DNA from: CAZLMG01 sp964560765
GTDB taxonomy: Bacteria; Bdellovibrionota_B; Oligoflexia; Oligoflexales; CAZLMG01
NCBI GenBank assembly: GCA_964560765.1
Contig: CAZLMG010000001.1
Span: 62,001-126,000 of the forward strand
DNA: 64,000 bases
Reading direction: 5' to 3'
Of the stretch, positions 46,475-56,892 are shown in pieces; position 1 is the first letter of the stretch, and the number at the start of each line of letters is the position of its first letter. The position numbers were made by a program, and so were the translations under genes. The notes under the pieces are model-generated. The model worked only from the letters and a program-made list of their open reading frames with translations. It was not told where the DNA came from and ran no database searches.

Positions 46475-48103
46475 ATGACCACAGCCGCAGAAGTCGCCAC
46501 GCAAATTGGCTTAAATGCAACTGGCATTCAATCTGTGAATCATCTCTTCTACAACAGTTCGTACGAAGAGCTGTACCGACACGAAACGGAATATAAAGGT
46601 AACGACTGGGGCAAGGGTACGGTCACCAGCTTCGGTGCCGTCAACGTCGATACCGGCAGGTTCACCGGCCGTTCGCCAAAAGACAAATACATCGTCAAAA
46701 CCGCCAAGACGAAAGATACCGTTTGGTGGGCTGGGACTGGTTCCGATAACAACCCCATCGAGCCAAGAGTTTGGGACGAGCTGAAAAAGACATGCCTCAA
46801 GCAGCTAGATGGCAAGGACCTATACGTCATGGACGTATACTGCGGCGCCAGCCCTAAACACCGCCTGTCCATCCGCCTAGTAACCGAAGTGGCCTGGAAG
46901 GCGCATTTTGCCAAGAACATGTTTATTCGTCCGACGGACGAAGAGCTGAAGACTTTTAAGCCCGACTGGACCATCCTCGATGCCTGCAAAACCACCTGCC
47001 AGAACTACCAAGAGCTCGGACTTCGCTCCGAGGTGTTTGTCGCTTTCAACGTCGACGAGCGCACCACTCTCATCGGCGGAACCTGGTACGGCGGGGAGAT
47101 CAAAAAGGGCATCTTCACCATGATGAATTACTTCCTGCCACTGCAGGGGGTCGGCGCCTTTCACTGCAGCGCCAATATGAGCAAAAGTGGCGATACCGCC
47201 TTGTTTTTCGGCCTATCAGGCACTGGCAAGACGACTCTTTCCGCCGATCCCAAGCGCCTTCTGATCGGTGACGATGAGCACGGCTGGGATGAAACTGGCG
47301 TCTTTAACTTCGAAGGAGGTTGCTACGCCAAATGCATCGACCTGAGCGAAGAGAAAGAGCCTGACATCTATCGCGCCATCCGCAAAGATGCATTGCTGGA
47401 GAACTTAGTTTACGACAGTAAAGGTGTTGTCGATTTTACAGATACTTCGAAAACAGAAAATACCCGGGTTTCGTACCCGATCTACCACATCGATAACATC
47501 GTCAAGCCAGAATCCAAAGGCGAACACCCCAAGAATATTATCTTCCTGACTTGCGATGCATTTGGAGTCCTGCCTCCGGTGGCGAAGCTTACGGCTAAGC
47601 AAGCAGAATATCAGTACCTCAGTGGTTACACGGCCAAGGTTGCAGGTACCGAGATTGGGATCAAGGAGCCAAAGCCCATTTTCTCGCCATGCTTTGGCGG
47701 TCCATTCTTACTCGTGCATCCGACTCAGTACGGCGAGATCTTGCGCGAAAAGATGGCGAAGCATGGCGCCAATGCCTACCTCGTCAATACGGGTTGGACC
47801 GGTGGCGGCTACGGCGTCGGCAAGCGCATGAGCTTACCGGCGACCCGCAAAATCATCGATGCCATTTTGGATGGATCCATAGAAAGCTGTGAATGGGATA
47901 CGTTTCCTGTTTTTCAGTTCCAAGTACCCCGCAACATGCCGGGCGTCGATTCCCACTTACTCAATCCGCGGAACACATGGGCGGACAAGGCTGCTTATGA
48001 TGAGCAGCTGAAGAAAGTTGCGGGCATGTTTATTGAGAACTTTAAGAAATATACAGATGCAGCTGCTGGCCGCGACTTGGTCAGCTCCGGTCCGCAGCTC
48101 TAG
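46475..48103 (+). CDS. pckA: Phosphoenolpyruvate carboxykinase (ATP)
   Basis: 542 aa. Oxaloacetate + ATP to phosphoenolpyruvate + CO2 + ADP, the gluconeogenic step. GRFTGRSPKDKY, the kinase-1 loop FGLSGTGKTTLSADP (about residue 245), kinase-2 GDDEHGWDE and NTGWTGG are all present, typical of the ATP-dependent class. A GGAGAG site lies upstream of ATG. It converges with the lipoprotein gene at 48135. No frame damage seen. Confidence 0.98.
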   Translation: MTTAAEVATQIGLNATGIQSVNHLFYNSSYEELYRHETEYKGNDWGKGTVTSFGAVNVDTGRFTGRSPKDKYIVKTAKTKDTVWWAGTGSDNNPIEPRVWDELKKTCLKQLDGKDLYVMDVYCGASPKHRLSIRLVTEVAWKAHFAKNMFIRPTDEELKTFKPDWTILDACKTTCQNYQELGLRSEVFVAFNVDERTTLIGGTWYGGEIKKGIFTMMNYFLPLQGVGAFHCSANMSKSGDTALFFGLSGTGKTTLSADPKRLLIGDDEHGWDETGVFNFEGGCYAKCIDLSEEKEPDIYRAIRKDALLENLVYDSKGVVDFTDTSKTENTRVSYPIYHIDNIVKPESKGEHPKNIIFLTCDAFGVLPPVAKLTAKQAEYQYLSGYTAKVAGTEIGIKEPKPIFSPCFGGPFLLVHPTQYGEILREKMAKHGANAYLVNTGWTGGGYGVGKRMSLPATRKIIDAILDGSIESCEWDTFPVFQFQVPRNMPGVDSHLLNPRNTWADKAAYDEQLKKVAGMFIENFKKYTDAAAGRDLVSSGPQL

Positions 48104-48134
48104 CGCGGTGCGAGTTTTCGCTGGAACAGCGTGG

Positions 48135-48812
48135 TCATTCGAGTAGATCAAGTTTCACGCCGTCACGAACGAGGCGGCGGACAAGTTCGCGATACATATT
48201 TTCCCGCACTTCGCGCTGAACCCGCGTTGGAAAGTAAAAGGGCATCGCCGGAGCCAGGAAAATGTGCAGCCAATAGGTTGTCTGATCTTCTACCTTATAC
48301 TTCTTGATGTCGCTGCCGACTCGATTCTTTAAACTGGCTCGCAATTCATAATAGTTGTTGCCCATGTAGGGAATGATGCCAACGGTGATCGTCGATAGGG
48401 TCATCCAGGTTAAGCTGTGACGGCTGGCATTATTCATGAACTCAACCTGCAGCTGATAGTTTGCATCTTCGACGCGATCTACGAGGCGGACCATGCGCGA
48501 CTTGTTCAAGAGTGAAATAAGATAGTCGCGATCTTCGGCAACGAGGTTCTCCGCGAGCTGGGATTTTCCCGAACTGTCTTCGACGTTCATCGTAAGAGTC
48601 GGATACAGCGCAGGTAGAAAGGCAGGCGGTTTATCAACGGCTAACTTACTGACAGGCACATCCGCGATGCGAGCACCGCGAAACGCGACACAACTCGACG
48701 CCAAGATCAGACACAGACATAGCATGACTCGGGAAACGGCTCCCCGACTTGATAACTGCTGAGTCAATTTACGACCGTGCACCGGAGGGTCCTTCCTCTT
48801 CGCGACATTCAA
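48135..48812 (-). CDS. Putative lipoprotein, function unknown
   Basis: 225 aa. A long N-terminal tail is followed by LCLILASSC, a lipoprotein-like signal (an internal ATG just before it is an alternative start). The mature region has beta-strand patches and PAMPFYFPTRVQREVRENMY near the C terminus. Its ATG overlaps the PilZ gene's stop by 4 bp, so it is coupled to that gene. Family not recognised. Confidence 0.68.
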   Translation of the reverse strand: MNVAKRKDPPVHGRKLTQQLSSRGAVSRVMLCLCLILASSCVAFRGARIADVPVSKLAVDKPPAFLPALYPTLTMNVEDSSGKSQLAENLVAEDRDYLISLLNKSRMVRLVDRVEDANYQLQVEFMNNASRHSLTWMTLSTITVGIIPYMGNNYYELRASLKNRVGSDIKKYKVEDQTTYWLHIFLAPAMPFYFPTRVQREVRENMYRELVRRLVRDGVKLDLLE

Positions 48813-49294
48813 GCCGCATTTCGTCGCTTTTTCGCTAGCACCGTCTGCAGATCCTCAATCATATCCAGCTTCTCTTCCATGACGACACCGTCCGAACTGC
48901 GAGTCAGCTCGTCAATGCACGACTCCCAAACATCCAGGTCGCGGTTGTCGATTTGCACGATGCGAACACCAAACTCGGCTGTGTTTGCCGCATTGCCACC
49001 CATCATAGGGCGCTGAACGCGGCGCACCACTTTGCCAAGACAATGCACAGGCTCGTGGAGCAACTGACAGTTGGGATCGATCGTCATTTCGATGATGGTA
49101 TTCTCAATGAATGGAACACGTGAGTTCTGCTCCCATGTAAGTAGCAAACCCGAACGCGAAACGTTCTTAGTGCTGAGGCTGTAGGACACGTCGGTACCGA
49201 TCGTCCGCGACTGGACTTGCACGGCATCCGTTACTTCGAAACGGGGGGCACGAGCTCGGCTATCAGTGCCTCGAGCGGCTCGGTTGGCTAACAT
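48809..49294 (-). CDS. PilZ-domain protein (c-di-GMP receptor)
   Basis: 161 aa. The PilZ signature is readable: Arg-rich RARAPRFEV (RxxxR-like) and NVSRSGLLL (D/N-x-S-x-x-G), followed by beta-strands. It would bind c-di-GMP and relay it to motility or surface functions. The C-terminal helix is charged. First gene of a pair with the overlapping lipoprotein gene. Confidence 0.75.
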   Translation of the reverse strand: MLANRAARGTDSRARAPRFEVTDAVQVQSRTIGTDVSYSLSTKNVSRSGLLLTWEQNSRVPFIENTIIEMTIDPNCQLLHEPVHCLGKVVRRVQRPMMGGNAANTAEFGVRIVQIDNRDLDVWESCIDELTRSSDGVVMEEKLDMIEDLQTVLAKKRRNAA

Positions 49295-49412
49295 ATGATG
49301 GTTCCTCCAAAAGTCCTAACAGGCACAATCCTCTAACCACACTCCATGGTTTCGGCAGAATGGCTGTCGGTCTTAAGGAGACCTCGGGTGAACGGTCTAA
49401 ATTCTTTAGATT

Positions 49413-50129
49413 CTAGACCTTTGAAGGCTTCGCCGGGCCACTCCCCGACGCATGTCTGGCCCGAAATTCCAATATGGACGGTCGCAGAATCGTGACGATT
49501 TCGTCAACAGAGTCAACAAGCTGCAATTGGTCCATATCGAAGGTATTCATCAATCCACGCTTCATGGGCTGCTCACGCATCCAGTCCAAAAATCCAGACC
49601 ACATGTCTTTACCCAAAAGCAGAACGGGTCGCGATTCAATATGCGCAACCTGCAAAAGTTGCCACGTATATAGTAACTCCAACAAGGTACCGATCCCCCC
49701 CGGAGTGATGACCACAGCATGGCTAATGCGCATAAACTCGTCCAAACGGGAGCTAAAGCGCCGATGATGATACTTCACGTCCAAGTGCTGATTGGCGTCC
49801 GACTCAAATGGCAGGTGAATCGGCAGACCGATGGATCGGCTCTTGGAAGCAATATCCTTTGCGCCCCGATTGGCCGCCTCCATAAGTCCCGGGCCACCAC
49901 CCGTGACGATATCGACGCCCTCTTGAGACAGCGCCCTGGCCAAGTCAAAGACCTGTTGGTAAAAAGGAGAATCACTCTGAATGCGGGCTGAACCAAAGAT
50001 ACAGACTCGATAAAAATCGACTTGCATCTGGCTTACCAATTGATCCAAATCAGCGACGATATCGTTGAGCTGTCCAATTTTCTTGCTCAGGAACTTGCGC
50101 ACCTTCGCCTGTTTGATTTCAATCGCCAC
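49413..50129 (-). CDS. LOG-family protein (Rossmann fold nucleoside phosphoribohydrolase-like)
   Basis: 238 aa. The PGGIGTLLELLYTWQ motif (PGGxGTxxE) and GGGPGLMEAANRGA are the phosphate-binding/catalytic signatures of the LOG family. Those enzymes release cytokinin bases or hydrolyse related nucleoside 5'-monophosphates. Cytoplasmic. Divergent from the GspC-like gene at 50260. Confidence 0.9.
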   Translation of the reverse strand: MAIEIKQAKVRKFLSKKIGQLNDIVADLDQLVSQMQVDFYRVCIFGSARIQSDSPFYQQVFDLARALSQEGVDIVTGGGPGLMEAANRGAKDIASKSRSIGLPIHLPFESDANQHLDVKYHHRRFSSRLDEFMRISHAVVITPGGIGTLLELLYTWQLLQVAHIESRPVLLLGKDMWSGFLDWMREQPMKRGLMNTFDMDQLQLVDSVDEIVTILRPSILEFRARHASGSGPAKPSKV

Positions 50130-50259
50130 GAATAGCCTCCAGTTTGATTACGACAAAGTGGATTTTATGCAATTTTCCAAGACTACACTACCACCGATTC
50201 ACTCAACTCCTCGCACGTCTCGGCCGAACACTGATAATGCCAAGTTCTTGAGGTAGGTT

Positions 50260-50976
50260 GTGAATTTTGTCCAGTCCATCATCACGGTGCTCGCCGGGTT
50301 GCTGCCCCTGACAGCAGCAGCCAACGTCGAGCAGCCAAATATTCGCTCCAACGGTGACGACATTGGGCTCACCATTGTCGGCACGATCACCCATTCGCGG
50401 GTCGCGGACAATGTCGCTCTCGTTAAAGAATTCAAATCAGGACGCATCAAGGCAGTCAAAGCTGGCTTCAAAATCCTCGAGAGTAGCGTTGTGAAAGAAG
50501 TGCAGGCGAAGTACATGGTCATCGTCCACAATAAGCAAGACCACCTAGTGTATCAAAATAAATTCGCCGGCGAGTTTTCCAAGAGCACTATCAATTCGTT
50601 GCTATCTTCCGGACCCGACCTGTTATTCCGCGAGGAGGGTTTTGAACGCACTCAAGATCAAATTAACATGACGGCGTCCTATCGCGACCGAATCGTTAAC
50701 GAGCAGCTGTCCACCATTCTGATGCAGGCTACTGCCGTGCCCGTCGAGTCCAATGGCCAGATTCTCGGATTCCGCCTATTTCAAATCGATAAGGGCAGCA
50801 TATTTGACAAAGCAGGCTTCGTCGATCACGACATCGTGACCAGCATCAATGGCCATAAACTGAACAGCGCCGGCGGCGCGATCAAACTGCTACAGTCGCT
50901 AAAAGGAACGGACGCCATCGAGTTGGAATATATGCGCGGTGGTGAAACGAAGAAGGTCGCTATTTCAGTGCAGTAG
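50260..50976 (+). CDS. GspC-like protein with C-terminal PDZ domain
   Basis: 238 aa. N-terminal membrane/signal segment, then a homology region like type II secretion GspC (DIGLTIVGTITHSR). A C-terminal PDZ domain follows (GSIFDKAGFVDHDIVTSING, then KGTDAIELEYMR). GspC links the inner-membrane platform to the secretin. No other gsp genes are nearby, so it may work with distant T2SS genes or have another role. The GTG start has GAGG upstream. Its tail overlaps the next convergent gene by 17 bp. Confidence 0.7.
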   Translation: MNFVQSIITVLAGLLPLTAAANVEQPNIRSNGDDIGLTIVGTITHSRVADNVALVKEFKSGRIKAVKAGFKILESSVVKEVQAKYMVIVHNKQDHLVYQNKFAGEFSKSTINSLLSSGPDLLFREEGFERTQDQINMTASYRDRIVNEQLSTILMQATAVPVESNGQILGFRLFQIDKGSIFDKAGFVDHDIVTSINGHKLNSAGGAIKLLQSLKGTDAIELEYMRGGETKKVAISVQ

Positions 50977-53326
50977 ATGCCGCAGGTCGTCGATGCCACC
51001 ATCGGGTGCGCCCCGACGCCGCGCCAAAAATGCGATGCCACCGTCGAATCAAGACCTCGACCGGCAACAAACCTAACAACAACCAAATCCACCATTGTCG
51101 GAATGCCCAATAGAAGTCTCGGCTGCTTTTGTAGCGGCCGGGTAAAGCAATGCCTTCCGATCCGGTAACCGCTTCAATCCATTGGGTGAGGGCAGTGGCT
51201 TGATTCTCATCGGCAAACACCAACTTCGCACTCGTTAAGCGTTCAAGTTCCATCAACTTACTGGGCGCCTGGCCCACGTGCTCGTCATTAAAGGTCTCCG
51301 GAACCACCGCCGCAGTCACTGCTTTTACGGAACCAAATGCCACGTGTTCGCCCGTCACACGCAACTCACAGCGACTCCCGCCTGCGATATTGGCAGGCAA
51401 GACGCCTGTCAAAATACGATCTTCGCCACCAGCACGCGAAATCGTAATTTTGCTCGTATCCACCGGGGAGCCGCAAACTAGCAACTGCCACTGATTGCTC
51501 GCCGCAAAGTACTTAGCCGCGGGTCCGCGCAGTGTGACGTCCCAAGCGAGTTGCTCATTCCGCGTCTGACGAACCTGAAAATCCTTTGCCAGGAGCGGCT
51601 TTCGGTAATCTTGCCGCAATAGCCAATTAATCGCGCCTTGAAAGAATTGGTGATGCGCGAATCGAGAAATCTTCGCGTCTCCTGGCATCGCCATGCGCCA
51701 CATCGTGTCAGAGAACAACCAAATGGCACGACCTTTAGCTGGATAGCTAGCAACCGCCAGCGGTATGTTCTTCTGATTCTCGGTTTGCGCCAAGAGTAAC
51801 GGCGTGTGGCCACCCGCCTTGAACTTCACTTTATCCATCCGATGCAGTCCTTTTGCCTGCGCAAAATCGGTCAATTCGCTGGCCATGCTCTCCCAATCAT
51901 CATAGACACTGGCCAACTCGCGCTGATTTTGATCTGGCCGAGCAAAGGAAATGCGGAACTGCTGCTCGGAATCGTAATAAGGGCCAGACAAATTCTTCTT
52001 TGTGGGACGAAATCCACCGGAAAATCCAAAGCTCTGGCCGTCATCTGCAGCGGCCATCTGTTCGGTATGAAATGGCAAAATTTCTTCCAAGGGCGAACCG
52101 CGTAGATCTCCGTCTTGGAGCGCACGAGGCCCACCCATGAACAAGAGTCCACCACCCGCCTTGACGAATTCTACGAGATTCTTTTGAAACTCAGGCTGTA
52201 AAAACTCAAACAGAGCAAAGTTCTGAATGATCACAACTTTGAAGTTCGGAAGCTCTTCGTTGAATAAACGTTCGACGGGAAATGGAATAAGGCTTAAGTC
52301 CCGTTCGCTGACTGCCTGACTGTCCCATCGGTCGCGCAAAATGAAAAAGCTAATCAGATCATACTTTGGTTCGCCCTTGAGATAACGACGCAAGAATCGA
52401 CCATCCCAGCTTGGAGAGCCAAGCAGGTGGAGAATACCAATGGTATTTGGGAGTACCTCTAACGAGGCGAAAGATTGATTATCCCACAACGATCTTTCTG
52501 CCGGAGTCGGCAGAGCCTTCAAAGACAAGAGATGCTGACCTCGGCTGAGTGCCGGCAATGGAATCGAGACTTGTGCAGCGGCCTCCCCGTCCGCAAAGCG
52601 GACGTTGGCATTGGCTAATGACTTATCGTCTTGATTCACTTGAACTTGGACAAGTTCGGCACTGTACATGGCGGCCGTGTTCCGTCGCATGGTAACGGAA
52701 ACCTCAAATGGCTTTCCCTCAAATGAAAATGGCGGAACTTCCATCTCCTCGATCCAAATATTGGCCTCGTTGGCATTGCGAAAGCCACCAATAAAACCTC
52801 GCGCTGTGTCACCCTCGCCGGTCGCACCTGCCCCCCGCAATCGGGGCGACCAAGGCAACTTGGGCCGCCAGTCGCCACCGTCGGACAGGAAAACCCATGG
52901 TTCGGCTCCGTTGCGAAACAACCAAGGCTCGAGCACTTCATTCAGCGGAGAAAATCCCGCTTGGGTTTGCGCGTCGAGGTTACTGACATAGTCCAACTTC
53001 ACCTGACAGCCCAAGCGCAGGCATTCTCGCTCCATCATCTGCACGTTAGCTTGGGCTTGCGCCAATGATTCGCCATCACTGCCTACCTGGCGCATACTCG
53101 CGGAATCGTCGAGCAAAACATGAATCGGCTTGAGACTCATGGACCGCGGCAACTTTTCGGATAATGTGCGCGGCTGAAAGGCTAACACAACTGGCAAAAT
53201 CCAACCCACGCGACACAAACCAGCAAGTATGCCGCGCAGAGCTCCCAACTCCACAATCCAAGTCACCGTGAGGACTCCGACCCCAACTGCCAATAGCCAG
53301 CCAATCCACGCATCCAGGAAACTCAT
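50960..53326 (-). CDS. VWA/class I glutamine amidotransferase-like membrane protein
   Basis: 788 aa. Two N-terminal transmembrane helices are followed by a VWA-like region with a MIDAS-type DDSASM. A middle domain (IGILHLLGSPSWDGRF, then VEFVKAGGGLLFMGG) resembles the amidotransferase-like Rossmann domain found next to MoxR/VWA genes. C-terminal transmembrane helix near residue 755. Last gene of the MoxR operon, overlapping the previous gene by 4 bp. Such modules are linked to stress or envelope maturation but are poorly defined. Confidence 0.8.
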   Translation of the reverse strand: MSFLDAWIGWLLAVGVGVLTVTWIVELGALRGILAGLCRVGWILPVVLAFQPRTLSEKLPRSMSLKPIHVLLDDSASMRQVGSDGESLAQAQANVQMMERECLRLGCQVKLDYVSNLDAQTQAGFSPLNEVLEPWLFRNGAEPWVFLSDGGDWRPKLPWSPRLRGAGATGEGDTARGFIGGFRNANEANIWIEEMEVPPFSFEGKPFEVSVTMRRNTAAMYSAELVQVQVNQDDKSLANANVRFADGEAAAQVSIPLPALSRGQHLLSLKALPTPAERSLWDNQSFASLEVLPNTIGILHLLGSPSWDGRFLRRYLKGEPKYDLISFFILRDRWDSQAVSERDLSLIPFPVERLFNEELPNFKVVIIQNFALFEFLQPEFQKNLVEFVKAGGGLLFMGGPRALQDGDLRGSPLEEILPFHTEQMAAADDGQSFGFSGGFRPTKKNLSGPYYDSEQQFRISFARPDQNQRELASVYDDWESMASELTDFAQAKGLHRMDKVKFKAGGHTPLLLAQTENQKNIPLAVASYPAKGRAIWLFSDTMWRMAMPGDAKISRFAHHQFFQGAINWLLRQDYRKPLLAKDFQVRQTRNEQLAWDVTLRGPAAKYFAASNQWQLLVCGSPVDTSKITISRAGGEDRILTGVLPANIAGGSRCELRVTGEHVAFGSVKAVTAAVVPETFNDEHVGQAPSKLMELERLTSAKLVFADENQATALTQWIEAVTGSEGIALPGRYKSSRDFYWAFRQWWIWLLLGLLPVEVLIRRWHRIFGAASGRTRWWHRRPAASTALK

Positions 53327-55965
53327 CGCAACCTCTTTAGAATTTCCGGCAAATGGATCTGATCTTTTTTGTAGTCGGTGGTGAGGGCTACCATCAGCAA
53401 GTTGACAAAGATCCGACTTGCTCGCTCCCAGCCTACGGCCTGCACGCAGGGGTCGATTATCGGCTGATCCGCAACGCCCTCAAGAAATCGCAACGGCAAA
53501 GCAAGGATCGCTAATCTCCCGTCATGGTGAAAACCGCGCCAGATGGCATCCTGGCAACTCGGTAAGGCATCCAAAAGGTAAAAGCTCCGCATGAGCTCAT
53601 GATCAGGGGGGATGGCTTGCCAACGCCCCCCTTCTTTCGCAGCGCTGAGATCTTCGGTCAAGCGGGCCAATCGCTCTTCCGATCGAATGTTTTCAAGAAT
53701 GAGCATGCCGCCACGCTTAACCCACAGCGCCACATCACCTCGAAGCTTACCACGGGCATCTGCAACATGTTCCGAATCTCCAACCCAAAGCCAGCCATCC
53801 TGCAAAGCGCCGTCATCAATTTGCGATCTTGCCGATGCATTCTTTTTCAGTTCGATCGACGTCCGCGAGCTGACTTCAACAGCCAACTTAGAGAAGCTAG
53901 CGGACGCTAACGCTGATGGATAGCGCACCGTATTGATTGCCATCTCAGCTTGGGCGTGGGCCCAATCGGTCGGCCAAGTCAGCACAGTGAGCGGAATGAG
54001 CGCCGCCCGCCGCAGCCAGCGGCTGAAGAGCCCAGCTCCCGACACCAGGGATTCGAGCAGCACCATAGTCAGCAAGATTAACCCACACCAGCGAATCCAC
54101 GGCAAAGGATCGGTTTGATCTTGCTTCACGGGCATCTCCCGATGTTGACCCTGCAACTTCGTGGTCCAGCGCGGAGGCAATTGCTCGCTGGCTAAAGGCG
54201 ACGCTAAGCTTTCGCCAATTGGCACGTTACTCATCTGAATCTGGGCGAGCTGCTCTGGCGGCAATGCGGCACGCCATGTTTCTTGCACAAGATCTTCGAT
54301 ACGAGGCCAGCCGGCGTTTGCCTCGCCACTTGTCTTTGACACCAACCCTTGCCATTGAAGAAGGCTACGAATCAGCAGTGGAATACGACCATGACTAATC
54401 CCTGTTTGGCGACTTGGCACCAATGGCAAGGTAAAAGCCATGACCTCCATTCCCGATTCGGAGTCTCGCTGATGATAGGCTATGGCTTGTGATGCTTCCC
54501 CCACTTCGCCACCGACTTGCTTTGCACCCAATGAAGTCAGTAAGCCGATCCAGCTATCACGCGACTTCGACTCAGCGCAGTAAGCAGGCACTGCATTTGG
54601 CTCGCGCGTCGTCATCAGGCGAGCATAACAGCGGCACATCGCTTCGTAATCTGCGTCCAAACTGGACGGCACTAGCCAAACGATCGGCATACCTCGCTCA
54701 GTCGACTTGGCCCCTTGCTGTTTGCGACGATTGAGGCGAGCAGTCTCCAAACTGCGCGGGCAGGTGCGCTCCCAGTCGGCATGCCCACCACCCAAAATGA
54801 TCCAAAAAGGATAAGTACTCGGCATTGGACCTGGTTGTTGCAAGTAATCCACGCGACTCATCTCGAAGCCAAGGATGTTCAGAATACTGTTCAGGTGGTG
54901 GGCGCCATCTTCAATCAAGCGTTCGCTGACCGGCTCGGCAACGAGTATTCCCTGATGTCGTGATCCACGCGCCACAACCCGAAACTCATCATCCATATTC
55001 AGAGTATTTGCTTCCGCTGTTTCAATGCGAAACAGCACTGGTTCCCCAGCCCTGCCTTGGCTCGATTGACTGCCACCGGCAGAGACGCTCCAACTCAGTC
55101 GCACATTTACCCGTTGCGCATTCTCAGCAAACTGCCACGTACTACGCGCCAACTCTTGCGAACCTGCTATAGCCACTACCGAACCGCCGATCGCTTTGCC
55201 ACTGCCGGTACGCGCCAAAGTCAAATCCCAATCGATAGCCTTGGTGGTGTTTGATCCCGGCAAGAAATCGGCAGCTACAATGTAAGTATTTTCTGTCTGC
55301 GAACGCTTCTCAGGCCTTACATCATAGAAGATGACGCTCATATTCTCGGTAAGGTACTGCCAGTTGAAGTCATTCCAGCTATGCAGATCGCCGTCAGAAA
55401 CGACAATAAGGCGGTCCACATCGCCAACTGTCTCCAACTGGGACTTGATCGCTTGCCCCAATTTGACACCAGCTCGATGGAACCCCAACCCCGCAAGTCG
55501 ATTCTGCAACTCATCGTCGGTCGTGTACTCAAAAACTTCCGGCGAATGTGTGCTGGCATAGGTCAGGCGCCCTCGCTGCGTCAGGCCGCCAATCAGGTTC
55601 TTGGCTTGGCTGATGTACTGACTCAAATCTCCGACCTGCTGCACGGAAGGTGACAAGTCAAATACCAAGTGATGTCGCAACTCTTTTGGCTCGTATGGGG
55701 TAAAAACAATTTGTGCAGGTTGCAGCGACAGCCCCGCCAAGGCCAATGCGGCTACGGCAAAACAGAGAAAGGCTAGCCAGGGTGGCGTGCGCCAACGCAG
55801 CCGAGGCAAGCGCCGGTTCTCCAACTTCAGAATTCGCACAGTCGGCAGCCAAATCCTCTTTCGTTGCTTGCGCACGAGGAACCATAGGATGATTCCAAAC
55901 AGCACGGCCGATCCTGCGGCAAAGGAGATGATGCCAGGGTTAAAGATGGTATTCTGGAAATTCAA
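53323..55965 (-). CDS. BatA/VWA-like membrane protein with C-terminal DUF4159
   Basis: 880 aa. N-terminal BatA-type membrane region, then a VWA domain with a degenerate MIDAS (FDLSPSVQ instead of DxSxS). Mid-chain helices and a transmembrane segment lie near residue 650. The C-terminal ~200 residues fit DUF4159 (DDGALQDGWLWVGDSEH, VKRGGMLILENIRSEERL). Third gene of the operon. The VWA acidic/hydroxyl set is altered, so metal-dependent ligand binding may be weak. Confidence 0.82.
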   Translation of the reverse strand: MNFQNTIFNPGIISFAAGSAVLFGIILWFLVRKQRKRIWLPTVRILKLENRRLPRLRWRTPPWLAFLCFAVAALALAGLSLQPAQIVFTPYEPKELRHHLVFDLSPSVQQVGDLSQYISQAKNLIGGLTQRGRLTYASTHSPEVFEYTTDDELQNRLAGLGFHRAGVKLGQAIKSQLETVGDVDRLIVVSDGDLHSWNDFNWQYLTENMSVIFYDVRPEKRSQTENTYIVAADFLPGSNTTKAIDWDLTLARTGSGKAIGGSVVAIAGSQELARSTWQFAENAQRVNVRLSWSVSAGGSQSSQGRAGEPVLFRIETAEANTLNMDDEFRVVARGSRHQGILVAEPVSERLIEDGAHHLNSILNILGFEMSRVDYLQQPGPMPSTYPFWIILGGGHADWERTCPRSLETARLNRRKQQGAKSTERGMPIVWLVPSSLDADYEAMCRCYARLMTTREPNAVPAYCAESKSRDSWIGLLTSLGAKQVGGEVGEASQAIAYHQRDSESGMEVMAFTLPLVPSRQTGISHGRIPLLIRSLLQWQGLVSKTSGEANAGWPRIEDLVQETWRAALPPEQLAQIQMSNVPIGESLASPLASEQLPPRWTTKLQGQHREMPVKQDQTDPLPWIRWCGLILLTMVLLESLVSGAGLFSRWLRRAALIPLTVLTWPTDWAHAQAEMAINTVRYPSALASASFSKLAVEVSSRTSIELKKNASARSQIDDGALQDGWLWVGDSEHVADARGKLRGDVALWVKRGGMLILENIRSEERLARLTEDLSAAKEGGRWQAIPPDHELMRSFYLLDALPSCQDAIWRGFHHDGRLAILALPLRFLEGVADQPIIDPCVQAVGWERASRIFVNLLMVALTTDYKKDQIHLPEILKRLR

Positions 55966-55975
55966 AACAGCAACC

Positions 55976-56887
55976 TCATGGTACGCGCAGCCAGGTCTGC
56001 TGAAAGGCAGAGATTCGCGACTGATCCGTGAACATCGCGTACAGTTTCATGCGCTCTTGAATCTTCTGCCGCCAAGATTCGATCCATTCTCGTATCTCTT
56101 GGCTGTATCCGTCGCTGAGGAGTAAATCGGCCCCTTGGTACTCCTTACGAACGATACTCTCGTCAAAGTAGCAATGGGATGAATCAAGCCAATCAACTTT
56201 CAGTTCACGCTCGCTCAGAATGTGAAAGAACGCACCCCGAGCGCCGGTGTCTAGAAACGACTCGATGTCGCCAGACCCTAAGGCATCACCAAACCAATAG
56301 GCCAGTGTCGCCCGCCCCAGAGGCGCATCTGATCGCAGAACGCTTTTCTTGATTTCGGCGAATATAAACCCAGCGCGCTCGACCCGCGTAAAGTCAGCGA
56401 CGACGTCACTCGGGCTGCGTGGCTGTATGCGCCATTGGGGCATTTTCGCATCGTCCTCAAGTAGCCACAATTCAACAAAGTCTCCCATGGCCAAATGCGC
56501 GTGCGCTAAATTCATCGCAGCGCGATAAGCGACTTCCAATTTGGTTGGCTCTTGCTGGCCCGTGGCTTCGCAAACAGCCGCGTCCGGCCAGCGCATACTG
56601 CTGGAGCCATCGACGCAGATCCGAACACGGGTGCTGGCTTCATCCCGCGACTCGCGAATGATCAATTGATCGGTGCGTGCATAGGCACGCCAATCGATCA
56701 TGTTCGTGGGATCACCAGGGACGTAATTGCGAGAAAAGACCGGTGTACGGCTTGGCCGTCGCAAGTTGAAGAGATAGGAGCCTTGATATCGGCTGCTATT
56801 GCGTTGCCGCGCCCAAGCAATCTCTGTGTCCCGGCTAGGAAACAGCGTCGCCAGTGTCGACATATCTGCCGAAGCTGTCTGCCGCAT
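55976..56887 (-). CDS. DUF58 protein
   Basis: 303 aa. The DUF58 signature is clear (RNYVPGDPTNMIDWRAYART, then QLIIRESRDEA), followed by a VWA-like region with DGSSSM. DUF58 proteins accompany MoxR ATPases and are thought to be their clients or adaptors. Starts 5 bp after the moxR-like gene. Confidence 0.9.
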   Translation of the reverse strand: MRQTASADMSTLATLFPSRDTEIAWARQRNSSRYQGSYLFNLRRPSRTPVFSRNYVPGDPTNMIDWRAYARTDQLIIRESRDEASTRVRICVDGSSSMRWPDAAVCEATGQQEPTKLEVAYRAAMNLAHAHLAMGDFVELWLLEDDAKMPQWRIQPRSPSDVVADFTRVERAGFIFAEIKKSVLRSDAPLGRATLAYWFGDALGSGDIESFLDTGARGAFFHILSERELKVDWLDSSHCYFDESIVRKEYQGADLLLSDGYSQEIREWIESWRQKIQERMKLYAMFTDQSRISAFQQTWLRVP

Positions 56888-56892
56888 TCGAT

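Noticed and set aside
50260..50976. Assigning a full type II secretion locus
   Set aside because: Only a GspC-like gene is present; no other gsp genes occur nearby.
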